A DNA stretch of 64,000 nucleotides, from NCBI RefSeq assembly GCF_003945595.2, contig NW_024103452.1, positions 4,007,524 through 4,071,523 of the forward strand, given 5' to 3'. The position numbers were made by a program, and so were the translations under genes. Positions 25,111 through 39,056 of the stretch are shown piece by piece. The notes beneath the pieces were generated by a model. It searched no databases, had not been told where the DNA came from, and saw only the letters and a list, made by a program, of their open reading frames with translations. Positions within the stretch are counted from its first letter, which is position 1. Each line of letters begins with the position of its first letter. Source of the DNA: Pipra filicauda (taxonomy: Eukaryota > Chordata > Aves > Passeriformes > Pipridae).

Positions 25111-28100
25111 TTTATATATCTATTGTTGTAATTCAGTTTTCCATCCAGTGAATGATGTTGTATTTAGAAGGCTGAAATCCTCCCATAACACACTGAGAGT
25201 AGTATTGACTGTAATTAATTTATGTCAGACATAAAGGAGATCATGGATCTGGTAGTGGACAAGTACTCCAGAATAAATCAGAGCATGACATCAGGCAGAC
25301 GTTTGAATTTATCATGGAATTTTGCCAGGACAGAGTCTAACACTACCAGAAGCATATAAAGTGCCATGAGGCTTCCACGCTTATAAATGGATAGGGAGAA
25401 TGTCATGTTTTTAATGACATTATCATATATTCAGTAGGTGTAATATAACAGTAAAAGTAACATATTTGTCATGTGTAGTTTGCATTAAACTGTAAAAAAT
25501 CTGAAAAAAATGTATCTCATTTTCTTTGGAATTAAATAAAAAAAATACAAATATTGCAGTTCACAAGAAGTGTATGAACACATTTGAATAGATTTTTAGT
25601 TGAGATACATTTTGCTGGGAGCAATTCAATCTAACTGAGGAACACTGCAGCTCTTAAACTTCAATTCATATTATTCTAATACTGCTATCTTATCTTTCTA
25701 TATCAACATTTTTTTAATAAATAATAATCCAAGAATATTCAATGCCATATAGTACATGACTGCTGACAAATATGTCAGAAAATATATACTGCCTCCTTCT
25801 TTAGCCTATTACTTCCTCATTACTTTCACTTCCAGAATTTTATGAGAAAATAAATCTTGGTGATTCATATAGCTCTGAATAAAAGCATTGAAGTTTATTA
25901 GCATTCAGGGTAGCATATTATTTTTTATCATTGGTGGGACTTAAATTGAATGTGTTGCTAGGCATTTACTTTCAGACCTATACGTGTCTGAAAGTGGCAG
26001 AATAAATAGAAAAAAACAGTATTTGCTGTAAATAGATAATGCAAAGAACAGTTACACTGTTCTTGATGCTTTTGCTTTAAACACTAATGTCCATATTTAT
26101 CTGAAATCTATTGGATATTTGAAAACCTCTAGCACACAAATCCTTTCGTGTTTCCAGTCGTCCACATCTTCTAACTTCACTGATGTTGATTTCCCCTCAT
26201 CTGAATATATGTGCCAGGAGGCCTTTCTAGCTGACTCTTCTCTCAGTTTCCCCAGTGAAGATACAGAGAGATCCCACAAATACAAACTACTGTGCAGAGG
26301 AGCCTTCCTTCCACTGCCCTGCTGCAGGAACAGAGGACGTGTAAGTCCCCAAGCCCAGATCTAGGTCACAGGGCAAAAGATGACTTGATCCCACTTATTT
26401 GCTACAAAGTCCAGAGATTTCTGCCACCTGTCCCTGTCATGAAGATCCTTCCTCACTTGTTTGGGAGCACTCAGTACACTCGACTTGCAGTTCAGCCCCT
26501 GCAATGTCATCCTCCTCCTCAAGGAATGTAAGCTCTGGTCATGGGTTTTATGTTATTAGTCAGTGGAATGAACGGCAAATAAATGCGCTGAGGTTTTCTA
26601 AGACTGCTACGGAGGATCAGATTAAATATGCACCATATTTTCCCTTTGTTGTCTTTCGATGTTTTGTCTGATAAAGAAACTCTATGGAAGCCTCATATAT
26701 AGGGGAATTTTATAAGGTAAAGAGGACAATCCAGAAGAAAAAAATTCTCTAGTGCTGTATTTAAGTTCAAGAAATAAAATGCATGAAGTGTATTTTAGTA
26801 TTCCAGGTGAAGACCATAGCCACATCTATAATGTATTAACTGGTGTTTGGATCAGGTCATTAAAGCCATGGTAATTACTGTTTTTAAATGGTACTGCACC
26901 TCCCCTTCCACCAACATTAGACAGGGACTGACAAGGTGAATCTCAGCAGCTACACTTGGCTGTAGTCCTCTAGGAAATGCCATGTTTGAGGGAAACTTTA
27001 CCTGAGTTAGGTATCCAGGAACAGGATGATGGATGCTCAAGGTGGTGGGTTAGTATCTATCCTAATTTCTGAATACCACAGGTACTTGCATGAGCACACA
27101 AGGCCTGTAAAAGCTGGCACCAAGAATTTCCACAGCTGTGGTAATCCTGCCCCTTTGAATCCCTGCATTCCCTCTGCACAGAGCACAAATGTCAAGTTCT
27201 CTAGAAATCCACGAGGTGGAAAATTCTCTCTGCTGCTGCTGGAGATAAGTTGCAAAACACGAACTGAAGAAAAACTTAACAAATACACTGCTCCTGCTCA
27301 TTATTACATTGCAAAGAGCTCCATTTGTTTCTGCAATTAGGTGAGTACAGCACTCCGACTTTTGATCTAGAAGTCATTCTGGCATGCAGTGAAAACAACA
27401 TTTCGGGGTGACTAAGAAATGAGGCACTGCTTGCTAAATTCCATCTTGAATTACAGTGAGGGGGTGGCTAACAATTCACTCATTAGATTAAATATTTTAA
27501 CAATTACTCTAAATTTGGAAATGTCCAATATGATGTTTCTCATCGTATTTCCAGAGAATCTGAATCACAAAATGCCTCCAACCTCAACCCTCTAATAGAA
27601 AACAGTTTACTACAATTTAAAATAAAATCTCCTTGCTAGACAGAAAACAATCAAAACTAAGCAGGATGGCCTTAAAAAATGTGGAACAAAATTTGCAGGC
27701 TGCCTTCTGTATCTCTGTCATAAATGGTATTTTCTCATTTTAACCCTACTGTTCACCTTATGGCCCATTTTTTCATAATTTCTAAATATCCAAGTGACGC
27801 TAAAAAGGTATGAATTAAATTTCAAGAGAATGGTAATATGTTTTTTACAGCCTTTAAAAATAGGGGATGGCATTCAAAAGGTTTCATGCCCAGAGTCCTT
27901 GCCTTCTTTTTGTGACTAGAAAATGGTTGCCAAAGTGAACTGATAACAATACACTGATATTATGAGTTTTGGATTTTGTTATTTATTTAGAGCTTAAAAA
28001 GACCCACTTATGATGGAAGTATTTAAAACCCCTCACAAAGAAACTACTTATGGCCTGCTAATGTGCTCTCATTGTCCATGCCTGTGTCATGAAGCTTTAC

Positions 28101-28659
28101 TGCCCTGGCACCTTCTCCTACTGCTCCTTCCCAAACTGTTTGTAACAGCCAGTTTAGCTCAGGATATACAAATAATTTTCACAGAAAATAATAAGAAAAA
28201 AAAACATGTCTGGAGATTTAAAGAAGGTCTGGTCAACTGGCAGTGACTAAGCAAACTGTTGAGGTCAACAGTGATCAGTGGGAAATCTGCAATACATTAT
28301 TTATTGATTAGGTTTAACCACATTTACTGTCCTCAGGGAAGGAGTTCAGAATCAATATATTGAGAAATGGTTATCAAGATATTTAACTGAACTGCAATTT
28401 AATGTGATTTAAGAATACTATATAACACCATGGAAGTTACTATAGAAACAAATATATTTTCATATTTATAATAGAGTATATGAGCTTAATCTGCTAGGTT
28501 ATAAGGAATCTATGGAAACCTGAAAGTTCAGAGTTGTTGCTCCACTGCATTCTTGCTTCAAAAGCACAGGCTTGTTCTTTATTTATTACTTTTCATTTTG
28601 TACAAGCCCAGTGGAATGTAATCAAGCAGTTCTGATTTCATCTAGTAAGGAAATTGATG

Positions 28660-28675
28660 TTTCACATATGTGAAA
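28660..28675. repeat. 16-bp perfect palindrome
   Basis: tttcacatatgtgaaa is its own reverse complement, with a CATATG E-box core. No other evidence of function. Confidence 0.8.
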
Positions 28676-30502
28676 GAAAAATCTTCTGGAATACACATAT
28701 TGTAATAGTCAGTAAAATATTTTCTTTTTTTTAAAAAAGAAGAGCATACAAATGGCAAATTTACAGCCAATAAGTGTATTTGTAAACATGGACTGATACA
28801 TTACAAGTAGACTAGTGCTATAATTCTTTTTCCTGTGGCTGGTTTGTGCCCAGTAAGGGACTAAAGGAGTTGCAATGGTATAATTCCTATACTAACTAGG
28901 AAACTGCCCTCCTAACTGATTTCAGGAAATCTTCTGCAGCAAGGGAAGCTCTGGATGAAGGTGAACCTGTTCAGATGGTTCAGGAAGGAGAATGATTTGC
29001 CATTCTTAGCTCTAGAGTACATTATACTCGGACACTACAGCTCCCTGTGCAGGGTTGAGTTGAAGATACAGGAGACAGGTACAATGAATTCAGTAACTGT
29101 TTTGTTACACACAGGGCTGAAAAAGCTTTTAGGGAGTGTTTACTTTGCCTCACCACTTTCATGGGCCTGAAACGGTTTATTTCTCTTGGTAACTTTAAAA
29201 TATAAAACTAATGAAAAAAAAAAATAGAGATGTTAATACTGACTTGCTTCTATTGCTAAATGTTTTACTTTCCATGTGGAGCTAATGAAAGGGTTCTCTG
29301 ACCTTTTTATCTTGTCATGAAACAATTTCATTTCTGGATATGTCTGAAAATATTTAATTTTTTTAAGTTTTCTCAAACAAATGTTCACAGATAAACAAGC
29401 TCTGAGTAGAGTTTTGATAAGGTAGATGATGTAGAGTTGGTGAGCACTGGCATTTCACTCTTATACAGACCTATTGATACTTTTTTGTACCAGTGAGTGA
29501 CTGGTAGCTAACTCAGATGGAAATAGATGAAGAAGGAATTCTTGTAAAGCTTCTCCTTACACATCACTTCTCTTCTGCAGAGGCTTTACATGGCACCACA
29601 CAAAATTATTTAGAACATGTTCACGCTCCAATTTACATCCCATATTTTACAAAACCAAAACCTGTGGTCTTTGTCAAGATTTTAATGCAGTATCTCTATT
29701 TCCATATAACCATGAGATACCAAAACAGCTTCAGGAAGAGAAAAAAACACATATTTTCCTCCTGGAAACATTCAGGAAAAGAACTGTTAGGTCCTTTAAC
29801 TTTCCTCTTGAAAAATTTTGATCAAAGTTTTTCAACCAGTCTTAGTGCTATTTATATGAGAGAAAAAAACAAAGATCAGACCTCTGTGACTAAAACCTCA
29901 CATCTTATTGACTACCTCTTTATCACAGGGCTCCCTTTTGGATAAACCTGATTTGAAGGGAAATTTTCATTTTTATCTCAGAACACTTTAGTGGTCAAAT
30001 ACAATTATGTATGCTTAGAATAATGAATGTTTCTCATAAGGATTAAAGTAAGTGATCAGAGAGTCAGTTTTTTAATTATTGCCAGTGATATTAAGAGCTG
30101 TGAAGACTCAAAAACATCCTTTATCTTGCAATAAAGTTGATTCATGATCTATTTGAATAGATTTCTGTAAGAATTATATCTTGTAAAGCCCTTTTTTGGA
30201 ACAAGAAATGGGTACAACCCGAGCTGTGTACATCTCAATATAAGCTAAACTAGAGATAGGAAAAGAGGGAAAAATAAATGACAGCTTGTACTGTGAGGTA
30301 TATCAAAACTTACTTCATAACATCTACATCTTTGCTTCATAAAACCTACATTCGACTGTCAAATGTCAGTAAAAACGCTCACCAGTATAAAAGTTTTGAA
30401 GGCTGCCTGACAGTAAGATACTCCTGTTTGTATGTTTTCTGAGGAACTAACAAAATATAAGGTATTAAGTATCACAACGGGGCCATGCAATATCTTCTCT
30501 TA

Positions 30503-30800
30503 GAATCATAGAATTGTTGAGGTTGAAAGAGACCTCTAAGTTGATCAAATCCAATCATCAACCCACCACCACCAGCACCATGTTCACCACTAAACCATGT
30601 CCTCAACTGCCATATCCATGTGTTTTTTGAACACTTTCAGGGATGGTGACTCCACCATTGCCCTGGGCAGCCTGTTCTAATGCTTGACTACCATTTCCAC
30701 AAAGACATTTTTTCCTAATATCTAATGTAGAACTCCTCTGGTGCAACTGGAGGCCGTTTCCTCTTGTCCCGAGGAAATGGACCAGTTGCATCCATTGCAT
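30503..30800 (-). mobile_element. CR1 3' end, minus orientation
   Basis: The plus strand reads tagaatcatagaattgttg, then gagacctctaagttgatc, accatgtcctcaactgcc, gggatggtgactccaccatt, ccctgggcagcctgttct, ttcctaatatctaatgtag and gtttcctcttgtcc. This is the reverse complement of the canonical avian CR1 3' end. The 3' terminus is at 30503 and the copy is truncated near 30800. Confidence 0.93.
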
Positions 30801-31502
30801 CTCATGGAAAAACGTGATCTAAATCAATATATAAGAATATATCAGAATATAATCTAAGTGAATCAGTAAAAATTGTAACAAACAATTGAAGACCTTGGAT
30901 ACTTGAAATGCATAAACTTTGTTAATATAAAGATGAAATGGGATGGTACACTAATGTGACTAGATTTCCAAGTCAGCAAGCTTGAAAAGCAGAATATGGA
31001 CTTTTCCTTTCTCTAATAAATGGAATATTCTAATTATTAGATTGATAAAGTCTTACTGACTTATTCAATAATTGATCACGAACTGCTGGAATTATATTCA
31101 CCAACTGAAAGCGGAAAAAATTATCTACAGGATAAAGCAAGTCTTTTCCTTCAACTACTAAAAGAAGGGACTTGAATTTGAATGGTAAGGTGAAACGACA
31201 CTAATTGCTTTCATTTTTTCTTTTAATATGGACACTTAATGTATAGATATTTCCAGTTAGGAGATTAATTCCTTTCAGATGCATTTCAAAAATCAAAAGA
31301 CAACCTGCAAAATTAATACTGAATTGTAGAGGGAATTTAATTTAATTTCATCATCAAATATTGGTGATGAATATAGGTTCAACAGCATTACAGCTGAATG
31401 TACTGGAATTTGATTAATCCTGAAGTCCCTACAGTATTGGACAGTAAGATCAAATTATCAGTCATTTATAAAACTAAAGGCATGTCTTACTTGACAGCTT
31501 AC

Positions 31503-31639
31503 TTGGTCTTGGTGTTGACTTAGTGGTCGAGAGTGGGCCAACTTCTCTGGCAGCCTTCTGTCGAGGATGTGTCCATTCTCCAAACGAGACTCTCTGGGCT
31601 TGTCAAACCAATCTGTTTCTTCGCGACGGAGATGGTAGG
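31503..31639 (-). CDS. PCLO: PCLO linker exon upstream of the PDZ domain (137 bp)
   Basis: The exon follows acceptor ccttggttttcaaag and ends at donor CCAA|gtaagctg. The last base of the large exon plus CC makes Ala, so the junction reads [18 protein letters not shown], as in mammalian piccolo. It encodes 45 full codons: [20 protein letters not shown], then [13 protein letters not shown], then [12 protein letters not shown]. It enters in phase 1 and leaves in phase 0. This short basic and acidic linker has no folded domain that I recognise; in piccolo it joins the central scaffold to the PDZ domain. No stop or frameshift is present. The acceptor pyrimidine tract is modest, but phase match and homology on both sides make the call firm. 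Confidence 0.95.
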
Positions 31640-31992
31640 CTTTGAAAACCAAGGACAGGTCAAATGCTCTGATCCAGGGCTGGGCAAAGGGCAATAATGT
31701 GCATTGTGCAGAGCAAACATGCAGAGTGGTTATTAATTGGCCATGCAGCTAAAGCAAAGTTACAGGTGAGACTTGAGACATTGAACTTGAGCACTATTTA
31801 GCTGTGATACAGCAAAGGGAGAAGATTCTGTTTATGTCAAGCCTATGGATATTAAATACAGAAGAAACCTGCTGCTGAGCGCTATAGTAATCTTCCTTCA
31901 GGCAGCTCAGAAATACACTGCCGATTTCACGACTCTAAAATGTTTGTTGAAAAAAAAATTAGTCAGATTAGTTACTTTGCAGTAGACCAAGT

Positions 31993-32071
31993 AAAAAAAC
32001 CCAAACTTAAGAAACCCCAAAACAAATCCCAAAATAACCAACCCTCAAAACCCAAACTCCACCAATTCCCA
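31993..32071. repeat. A/C-rich tract
   Basis: aaaaaacccaaacttaagaa, then accccaaaacaaatcccaaa and on to accctcaaaacccaaactcc; nearly G-free. Confidence 0.75.
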
Positions 32072-33510
32072 AGTTTCTGAACTGAATATTGGTTCAAAAT
32101 ACTTTGGAAATAATCTATAACTACTTACAGGAAAATTATGAATTCTTTGTGAAATCAGTATCAACCCAAATCAAAGTAGATAGGAAGCAATCTATGCAAC
32201 TCCTTGTAATTGTAAGCAGAAATATTGCAAGTGTTCCCATTTTAAATTCCATCCCTTGATTTTGCAGTATGAACCTTTGTGTATGGATTGTTAGTGAGCA
32301 TGTTCTTTCTGCAATAATTCTACAAGTCTAATGTGCTTCTATTTGCAAGAGTTTTAAATCTGTATAAAATCCCTTTTGAAGATCAAATAACACCATTTCA
32401 CTGAAATCAGTTTTGCAATGTATATATTTATATTACTGACTATTGGGTCAGCTGACATAGGTGTTACTCCATTTGGATCAGAATCATGTCCTACACGTTT
32501 AATAATATTTCCACTATACAATATATAGATTTTTATTTCTGTTGCCCACCAGTGTAAACCAAAGCATTGTGCAGTTAATTAGAATGTAATGTAAGTTTGA
32601 ATTTTATGCTTTATTAAGCAAGACAAATTTGGAAATCAAAGAAAGACAATATTTGTTTTAGCAAAACCACAAGAAATTGAAAATCTTACATAAGGTCAGT
32701 AGTTGCTATAGTAACAAGTGTGTGTGTTGACATGACACAGAAGAAAATTTAAAAGGAAAAATGGTAGTGTGCATAATCTCTCCTATTTAGTTGTGAAAGT
32801 AAACATAATCTAGCTGGTTTGACAAATAATTGGGAAAAAATTAATGGGACAAAAATATTATTATTTTATTGAATTTCTCTCAAAAAAAGAGAAATAATAT
32901 ATGCGCATGATTTTGGGAAAATGATATTTCTTATGGGTAAAAACAACACCCTGTATTATATTAGGCCTTCAGAAAATTCTTACTCTTGTTTCAGATATTA
33001 TGCAGTCTCTTCCTGCACAACTGTGCACAAACTTAACCTAACAAAAAATGGTTTGAAATATTATTTAGATCAGCATATAGGAATTACCATAAACATTATT
33101 AAAGGTTGATGCTTGTCTGGCTAGTGATTAGTTATTGAACAACTGCTCTCAATAAACCATTATGATCTAATACACAAATCCTTTATGCTTTACACATTTA
33201 TGCCAATTGACTAGTGCCTGCACATAGCAGGCTGGTTCATAGCTCATCCTGACAGAACTTCTTTCTGGAACTTGTATGAAGAACCTAATGCATTTTACTG
33301 ACCCCAGATGTCAACGCTGACTATCACAATCTGTGTCATTAGCTCAGCAGATGAAAGAATGATATTTTTTTTTCCTCCTGCCCCAGTTGAAATGACTTTT
33401 GCTGGATTTCTTCTTTCGAAAAAGTAGAATTCCATACTGCAGTTCAGACCAGCCTACCTTTTTTATCAGACTGCCGTAAATGTGTATATTTTATATGAAA
33501 TTTAAAAAGT

Positions 33511-33565
33511 TATGTATGTGTATGTGGACACACACACGCCACACTCACATATACATACACACATC
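33511..33565. repeat. Alternating purine-pyrimidine tract, imperfectly inverted
   Basis: tatgtatgtgtatgtgg, then cacacacacgccacac, then cacatatacatacacac. The two halves are near reverse complements. Confidence 0.75.
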
Positions 33566-34613
33566 ATTGGTTTTGGCTTGCTCAGCTGGGATTTGTTACA
33601 GCTGGAAACCTGAGAACAGCCAAGATGAATCACTGACAGCCTGAGAGGGGTCATCCTTTTATTCTAAGACTAACAGTATGCAGCCAGATGGTTCCACCTG
33701 TAAAAAACTCCTGCTGGAGTCAATAAGGTCCCATGCTGTTAATTCCAAACAGTTTAACCAGGTGATATTGAACTCCAGGCTGTGGAGTCCAAGGAACTTG
33801 ATTAGAGAAGTAGTAATGATCAATCTAAATCCCACGGATGAAAAATTACAAGGCATTGTCTGTGTTGATGTCTCGATGTCTTCATATCTCAAATTTAAAC
33901 TTTTAAATCCTATTATATACCCTATTATATAATTACCAAATTACCATAGAGTAGAAAAAAAAATTCTTTAGGTGAGAAAAGGCACATTTTATGTCTTCTG
34001 ATATAAAAGCTGACCAGCAAGGACTATTTATATTCATAAAATTGAGTACTACCTTCAGCATTCTTGAAAATTAGTATCTTCAACATACTTAGTAGTGTGT
34101 GGAAACTGGCAGGTGGGGGGTTGATAGAGACCTATCCCATGATATTGGGAACCCTGAGAAAATACCAGGTATTTCAAAAGCTCAAAAATGCACTTTATTT
34201 TCAATGGGAAGCTCTGGATGTTGTGCTCTTTCGACATTAAAGGTGTTTTTTAACCTGTTTGAAGTTTGGAATCCCAGTGTCAGTACTACTTATGTGCTGA
34301 AGCATAGTTTTAAGATTTGTTGCAGTACGTACTTAGTGAAAAACAAAAGGTTTAGTCTCAAAGTCCTGTTTGTGTTCTCTTCTGGTATTTTTTGTTGGCA
34401 TGCGACTTATAAAAACTGAACAGAAATTCAAGCACGTCTCTCAGTTTGAACAAAAGAAAAACAATTTAAATGTAATACTTTGACTTAAATTCATGTTTAA
34501 AAGTCTCCTAAGATGATAAATCAAGCCATAGCACAAGAAGAGTTTTCCTAAGGCAGTGGTTAAGATTGATTTCTTTTAATGAAATCTCATCAACACCATG
34601 CAGCAGTTGGTTT

Positions 34614-34640
34614 AAAAAAAAAAAAAAAAGAGAGAGAGAA
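34614..34640. repeat. Poly-A followed by AG repeats
   Basis: About 16 A then agagagagaga. Confidence 0.8.
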
Positions 34641-36847
34641 GCAACAAAGCAAACTGTGTTAAAAGGCTGGATGAAACATGCCAGAATAGCTGTCCATTGT
34701 CAGGGCAATAGGGCACTACAGAGAAGAGTGCAGTCCAGAAAAAAGAAGGCCATAACTTTCTATAGAACTGTAATTGCTTCTTTGGAACACTTTTTGTCTT
34801 ACATTCAAATTATATGAATTATTTTCAATACAGGTTACTTGCTATTAGACAACATATTTTAAAAAATATCATAAAGTGTTTTCATTATCAAGAAATAAAT
34901 TATTTGTGAAGATGAAATCTTAATAAAAATTAGAAAAAGATTGCTAAAAGGGGAAGTCCTGGTGTTCAGTGACATATCAGTGACATAGATTAATACAGAA
35001 TATGTGAATTGATTTAGAATACTTCTGAGGGTGTAACTAATCAGAGACTAATTTAAAATGAAAACATGTTTTATCTGAAGTGTAACATGTATGTCTTGTA
35101 CAAATATATATGCAAAATTTATTGCACTGTAGGGCAGAAATATAATTCCCTGTGATCTGTTTGTATGAGTTAGAATAGCACCAAATTGGATTTTTGGTTC
35201 AGTTTGGTTCTCCTTAGTCTTCAGGAGGAAAAGTCCTCCATATTTTACAATGTCACTCTAGAATGACCTTTAAAAGTCACAAGTTGAGATGATACATGAT
35301 AGCATCACTTATTTAGGAATAATGATATAGTTGCAACTTAGGGAGTTCCTTTCAATTGCTTTCAGATTTAATTATAGGACTCTGTGTGCTAAGAATTTAA
35401 GGACAATGAAAACTCTTAAACTTCTGATAAAAATCAAAAAAAAGCTGATGATCCCGAGCCTCTCCTGAAACACAGAGTTCACGAGGGGGTTGTAAATATG
35501 TAAGAAATGTGAAAAGAAACTTACAGAACAAAGACCTTAATATGTAGTATGAGAAAGGCAAATAGATCAAACTTCCTAATGCTTATGAAAAATTCAGCAT
35601 GTGTTAAAAAACAATAATGTAATAATGAATGGAGGTTAGTATAAACCTGGAAAATAAACCATTCTACTTCATAATCATGCAAATGTGTCTTTTGAGACAA
35701 TCATTGCCATTTACAGACAATATAGCGCATGCAAAGTCTCTTTTATTGTGCAGTAAATACACATAAGAAAAGGTTAAGGGAGCGCATACAATTTCGAACA
35801 TGTTCATTTAATTTTCTTTCAAACGGTCTTTATGATTTTTAAACAATTTAGAATATATTAAGCCTGAACTGACTCAAACAAAACTGATACATAATTTGCA
35901 GTTATTAAGTACTCAACATCAGCTTTAACATTCTGCTGTACTTATTCATAAGCAGCATTTTTAATTGCACCATTTATAATACATCAGAAATGTTCCTTTC
36001 ATGAACCTAAATGAGATAAACTCTTGTGCTTATTTGGCAGACATATGTACGGGGTGCATATAAAACCAGCTACACTGCATAACCCATCAATAGAAGTAAA
36101 ATACTTTATGCAAGTTTATTGAAGGATGAGATTGTCTTGAACCATCCAAATGGCAAATTATCTTACATAATCACAATTCTGAATGCACAGAAGTCCACAG
36201 GACAGGATGCTTTCAACAAACCATATGTGGAATGTTATTTTGCTATCACGTTAAGTTTTGTATGGTGCTAACATATAATATGTACTTAATGAACAGACTA
36301 TTTCTATATAAACACAGATCTCAATTGGTGCATCAGGAGATGGAATTATCAGTTCTTGAATTCTATTATGAAACTTCATGCAAATAAAATCACTAGAGTT
36401 TTTTTAGAGATTTGGGAAATATTTCCAAATCCCAACAAAAACTACTGCAAAAAAGTTCAATGATTCACAGTCACTGGAGAAAGTTCCACACAAAGACTGA
36501 TGGTAGGGTCTGTATTGTACATGGAGTGTTCTACATAGTATCATTGGAAAAGCAGACACAAACAAGTGAAAAGGAAAATGCACAAGCAAACCAAAAGGAA
36601 AGCAAATCAATAACAATATAGTGAGCATGCTATAGTAGCTTAACACCATCCAGAAACTGCTGTTAGGGTAAAATAAAAAATATCAAATAAAACAAAGCAA
36701 ATCGAACCCCAAAAATGTAGATACACAGAAGATGCACCAAGGAACAGAAAAAGAACAAGTCTTTGAAGTATAACAAAAGTTAGACACATGCATAGAAATG
36801 AGGATTTTGGTTGTGATAGTAAGATACCAGTCTGAGGCCTAAATTAC

Positions 36848-39056
36848 CTTCACTGTCTGACATGGCATGCTGGAAGTCATCCATGATGAAGGCTATATCT
36901 CGATCATAGCCTCGAGTCCGTGACTCCTCCCTCATATGCTGCTGGACCTCAGGTAATGAATGGCTCGATCCAAACTGGTCCCTGGTATCTGCAGATATTG
37001 GTGGCAAGGGTCCAGCTGCTGCTCTTGCCATTCCCATTGGCTGTCCAACAGGACTTAGTGGGCTCTCCTCCTCTGAGTTCTGTGCTACTATCGGGATCCT
37101 TCCCCTGCTTTGGCTAATAGGTAGACTGGTGGGTTTAGTTCTTCCAGAAGGTGCTGCATGGCTAAAGGAAACATCTAAGGGTTCAGCTTCTTGGGCTTTC
37201 AGTCTTAAAGAAGAACTGGAAGAATCCCTTTTCAATGACAGATCGAGCCCATACACTGAGGAGGGTCTAGATGAGGGCCTAGATCTACTACCACTGCTAT
37301 AAGACTTGTCTGCTTCATCTTGTAGTGTGGATCTCATTGTTGGACCTAGTGCAGTCCCAAGGCCTGCTCCAATGGATGACGTCAGTGGTGGCCCCATGTA
37401 TTTCTGTTGGTCACTGATGTTTTTTCTAAGGCCATAAGTAATATCATCCTGAAGAAGCCTTGCCCTAGTAGTAATTCCCCCAAGTGTTGAAGTGCTAGAA
37501 GTCATATAACTTGAATAGTCAGGCTCAAGGTCTCTGCTTTCTTGGATAGGTGAAAACTTTGTTAGTTTGGGGTCTATCAAAGCTTTCTTGTGTTTTGACT
37601 GCTTCTGGTAAAGGAGGGCTGCTGGGAGCTGCTTGGCAGCCTGCTTCTCAAGAGTAAGCCTACCTATGCTGTATTTCTCAGATTTTGGAAAATGCCTGTA
37701 GCTGCCCTCTCCGTGGTAATACTGTGACAGGCCAGCCAGATGATCAAGACTTTCTGCACCTCTACGGAACTCTTGCTTTATCTGGTGTTTCAGAAGTTTG
37801 AGCTCATAGGGGTCCTCCATTGGGTCTTCATCAGCTTTAACATAGGAATGTAACCTAGAGGAAGTGTGCAGTGGTGCTAGGAAGTCTGACACCTCTTGTG
37901 CTCTCCTGGCTTCAGTTGTGCGAAGCAGTCGATCTGTTTTGGTCAGATCTTTCTCATGGAGGCTAAAACTGGAACCGAGTGCTCCTGTTCCTTTAGTAAG
38001 TTCTCCTATATCATCGATCAGCACATAATTTCGGGGTGTATGGTGGTGATCTATATCTGCATAGAACGAATCTGCAGATATGCTTGAGATAGGGCTGCTT
38101 GCTATGCTGTTTCTCTCATCTAGTCCTATCCTTAAGTCCAAGGTAGAGTATTTACTGCCCAGCTGGGAAACTGCATAACTACTGTCAGTTGAAACTGGAG
38201 CTATCATGAGAGGCTGATTGCGAATTACATCATAGTTTGTTGTTATCTTAGGCTCCAAATATAATGTGGTCTGTCTTTGCTTTGGCTGTATCACCATCAT
38301 CTGTGATGAGAGTTGGTATGATGGCTGTTGAGATGGTGGAGGTTGAGCCTGTGGAGTATAGGACATAGTAGCTCCTGTTTGGAAAGCTGTCTGGGTCTGA
38401 TAGGGTGAAACCTGCTGGTGATACAAAGGCTGTTGTTGTTGGTAATGTGATTGCTGTGTGAACTGAGTTGGTGCTTGAGTTGGCAGGGCAGGAGATGAAT
38501 ACTGATATTGAGCATATGGGCTTGTAGCAGGGGCAAACTGTGTTTCTGGCTGGGTTTGTGGTGGCATAAACTGGTTAAATTCTGTCTGGGGTGCAGTACG
38601 TGGTCTTTCCAAGCCATGCTGAGTTTCTATTCTGGTTGACCTGGTATTATTAACTTCACTGTCTGACATATAATCACGTTCTTCTGCTACTCCTTGGAGA
38701 TAGGCACGCTCTCTCTTTTCTCTTTCTTTTAGTAGGGCTTCTTTCCTCCTATTAATGCCCATTTCCAAGTATCTCAGCTTGGCATCTATTTCTTTTTCCT
38801 CCTCATCTAGCTCTGCTTGCTTCTTCCTAAGCTTGGCTGATTCACGTTCGACCAGATCCAATTCCCTGTCTATATCCTGAAGAATTTTGGCTCTGGCCAT
38901 AGTGGTGGTCCTACAAATCCTTCTCCGTGAAACTGATCCCACAGAAGTATATGGGGACTGAGTTCCTGCTGTTGCTTCCTCTGGAGGTGGGTTGGGCAGA
39001 GTCCTCTTCACCTTCTTCTGAGTACCTGATGGAGTTATGCTTGAAAGACCTTTTGA
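36848..39056 (-). CDS. PCLO: PCLO (piccolo) large internal exon, 736 codons plus 1 base
   Basis: Piccolo organises the presynaptic active zone with bassoon, ELKS/CAST, RIM and Munc13; this is family knowledge. The exon, read 39056 to 36848, is open throughout. It begins at [11 protein letters not shown] after a strong acceptor (pyrimidine tract, then ttctattgcag) and ends at HAMSDSE plus one base before the donor GAAG|gtaattt. It starts in phase 0 and ends in phase 1. Exon residues about 55-122 form a charged coiled coil ([18 protein letters not shown]…, [19 protein letters not shown]), a part of piccolo linked to ELKS/CAST binding. Residues about 145-270 are Gln/Pro/Tyr-rich, with a QQQQ run. 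Near 585-600 is an Arg/Ser stretch ([13 protein letters not shown]), and [20 protein letters not shown] lies close to the end. The sequence tracks mammalian piccolo almost collinearly and no frameshift is seen. The open frame continues into both introns (36780-39110), but the splice sites and homology bound the exon. Bassoon is excluded by the PDZ exons downstream. Confidence 0.97.

Larger units (their letters stand above)
23922..31502 (-). other. PCLO: PCLO intron (about 7.6 kb)
   Basis: Mostly featureless AT-rich DNA. Recognised content is a GC-richer block at about 24530-24870, an ancient SINE-like fragment at 24924-25110, a 16-bp palindrome at 28660-28675 and a CR1 3' end at 30503-30800. 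Open frames such as 27026-27340 and 29517-29945 on the plus strand match no known protein and have no homologous context. Confidence 0.75.
31640..36847 (-). other. PCLO: PCLO intron between linker exon and large exon (about 5.2 kb)
   Basis: The exons on either side join in frame (SDSE-A-YHL), so no cassette is required here. Contents seen: an A/C-rich tract (31993-32071), an alternating purine-pyrimidine tract (33511-33565) and an A run followed by AG repeats (34614-34640). No recognisable mobile element. Confidence 0.75.

Noticed and set aside
27026..27340. 104-codon plus-strand frame ending at a gtgagt-like donor
   Set aside because: The stop precedes the donor and the protein is unrecognised. 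Coincidence is the simplest reading.
29517..29945. 142-codon plus-strand open frame
   Set aside because: No recognisable domain or homologue, no splice context, and composition typical of AT-rich intronic DNA. Chance is likely in 64 kb.
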